In this document: positions 63,612-64,000 of the stretch, piece after piece
Layout: the number at the start of each line of letters is the position of its first letter
Position numbering within the stretch: the first letter of the stretch is position 1
Assembly (NCBI GenBank): GCA_009801085.1
Contig: VNWV01000005.1
Span: 372,001 to 436,000, forward strand
DNA: 64,000 bases
Direction: 5' to 3'
Source: Lasiodiplodia sp. COLG20
Lineage: Eukaryota; Ascomycota; Dothideomycetes; Botryosphaeriales; Botryosphaeriaceae
Position numbers and translations under genes: made by a program
The notes under the pieces: model-generated
The model's database searches: none
Told to the model about the DNA's origin: nothing
What the model saw: the letters and a program-made list of their open reading frames with translations, nothing else

Positions 63612-64000
63612 TCAAGGGGGACCCGGCCTACGCCTGGGTTGATCTGTATTTTTTTCATTCTTCTCGATATCCTCCTCTTCAATATCTTCCCACTCTTCAT
63701 CTTCCTCATCATGAGCATCCTCTGCTGCCGCTTCTGCTCCTTCCTCGCCTGCGGCTTTCTTTGCTTCTTCGAGAGCTCTGTACTTCCTCCGTGACTTTTT
63801 GGCTTTGCTGGCCTTTTTCTTGGATTGGACGGCACGCTTGATCTGCGTCCTACTCTGGTCACCCTTCTCCATCTCTTCAAGCCGCTCAGCCAGCATCCTG
63901 CGGGCAGTTTTGCGGTTTTGAGTCCGAGACCGCGTGCCCTGGTACTTGACGACGATGCCAGTGGGGAGATGTTTTAGCTGGACAGCTGATGAAGTTTTAT
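63612..64000 (-). CDS. Mitochondrial class-I release-factor-like protein (partial)
   Basis: The gene enters from beyond the right edge on the minus strand; about 129 C-terminal residues are visible. The first readable part, KTSSAVQLKHLPTGIVVKYQ, is the segment that directly follows the GGQ motif in RF-1-domain proteins; GGQ itself would lie just outside the window. TRSRTQNRKTARRMLAERL continues the domain. A basic tail (KKKASKAKKSRRKYRALEEA) fits the short stand-alone RF-1 proteins of the MTRFR/Rso55 type, which rescue stalled mitochondrial ribosomes by hydrolysing peptidyl-tRNA. An acidic, disordered end follows. The exact subfamily needs the missing N-terminus. Confidence 0.88.
   Translation of the reverse strand, partial: KTSSAVQLKHLPTGIVVKYQGTRSRTQNRKTARRMLAERLEEMEKGDQSRTQIKRAVQSKKKASKAKKSRRKYRALEEAKKAAGEEGAEAAAEDAHDEEDEEWEDIEEEDIEKNEKNTDQPRRRPGPP

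Overview
The window is nuclear DNA of a filamentous ascomycete (Pezizomycotina). The genes carry short GT-AG introns of about 38-300 nt with CTAAC/CTGAC-like branch sites. The intergenic regions are long and pyrimidine-rich. Several families are typical of filamentous fungi: a Helo_like_N/ankyrin protein, a DUF3632 relic, a secreted M43 protease, a BBE-type FAD oxidase and a membrane-anchored kelch protein. Some features recall Dothideomycetes, but nothing in the sequence fixes the class. I see no tRNA, rRNA, CRISPR array or intact transposon.

Layout, left to right. A STAND-like N-terminal/ankyrin gene (233-2551) is followed by a KDM4-type JmjN/JmjC/PHD histone demethylase (4978-9593), a MARVEL-type four-helix membrane protein (12539-13386) and a Pro/Ser-rich then acidic orphan (14106-15005). 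Next comes an unusual repeat block with a six-unit, about 45-bp minisatellite inside GCCCCCAG-rich direct repeats (15205-15735). It is followed by a secreted kelch protein with one C-terminal membrane anchor (18059-16126, minus) and a bHLH-zipper factor with a very long loop (20488-21722).

The segment 22.6-27.6 kb is compact and housekeeping. It holds the complex I subunit NDUFA8 (minus), divergent from the FG nucleoporin NUP57. NUP57 converges on the tiny import-receptor gene TOM5 (minus), which is divergent from the elongation factor IWS1. A 7.6-kb stretch without a supportable gene follows. Then come a SWIRM-domain protein (35255-36385), a low-complexity orphan with polyQ (37289-38770), the flippase subunit CDC50 (39571-41134) and a secreted M43 metalloprotease (41711-42574).

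After another 7.3-kb gene-poor, more AT-rich stretch lie a bifunctional 6-phosphofructo-2-kinase/fructose-2,6-bisphosphatase (52347-49873, minus), a DUF202 membrane protein (53537-53063, minus) and RNase H1 (54690-56004). The right end, 56-63.6 kb, is accessory. It holds decayed pieces of a WD40 protein, an AAA ATPase and a DUF3632 protein around one intact secreted FAD-linked oxidase (60571-62234). The window ends inside a mitochondrial class-I release-factor-like gene on the minus strand.

The genes do not form one pathway. The left and middle parts are mostly conserved cell-biology genes, while the right end looks like a turnover zone. All exon models were made by hand from splice signals and reading-frame continuity, without transcript data.
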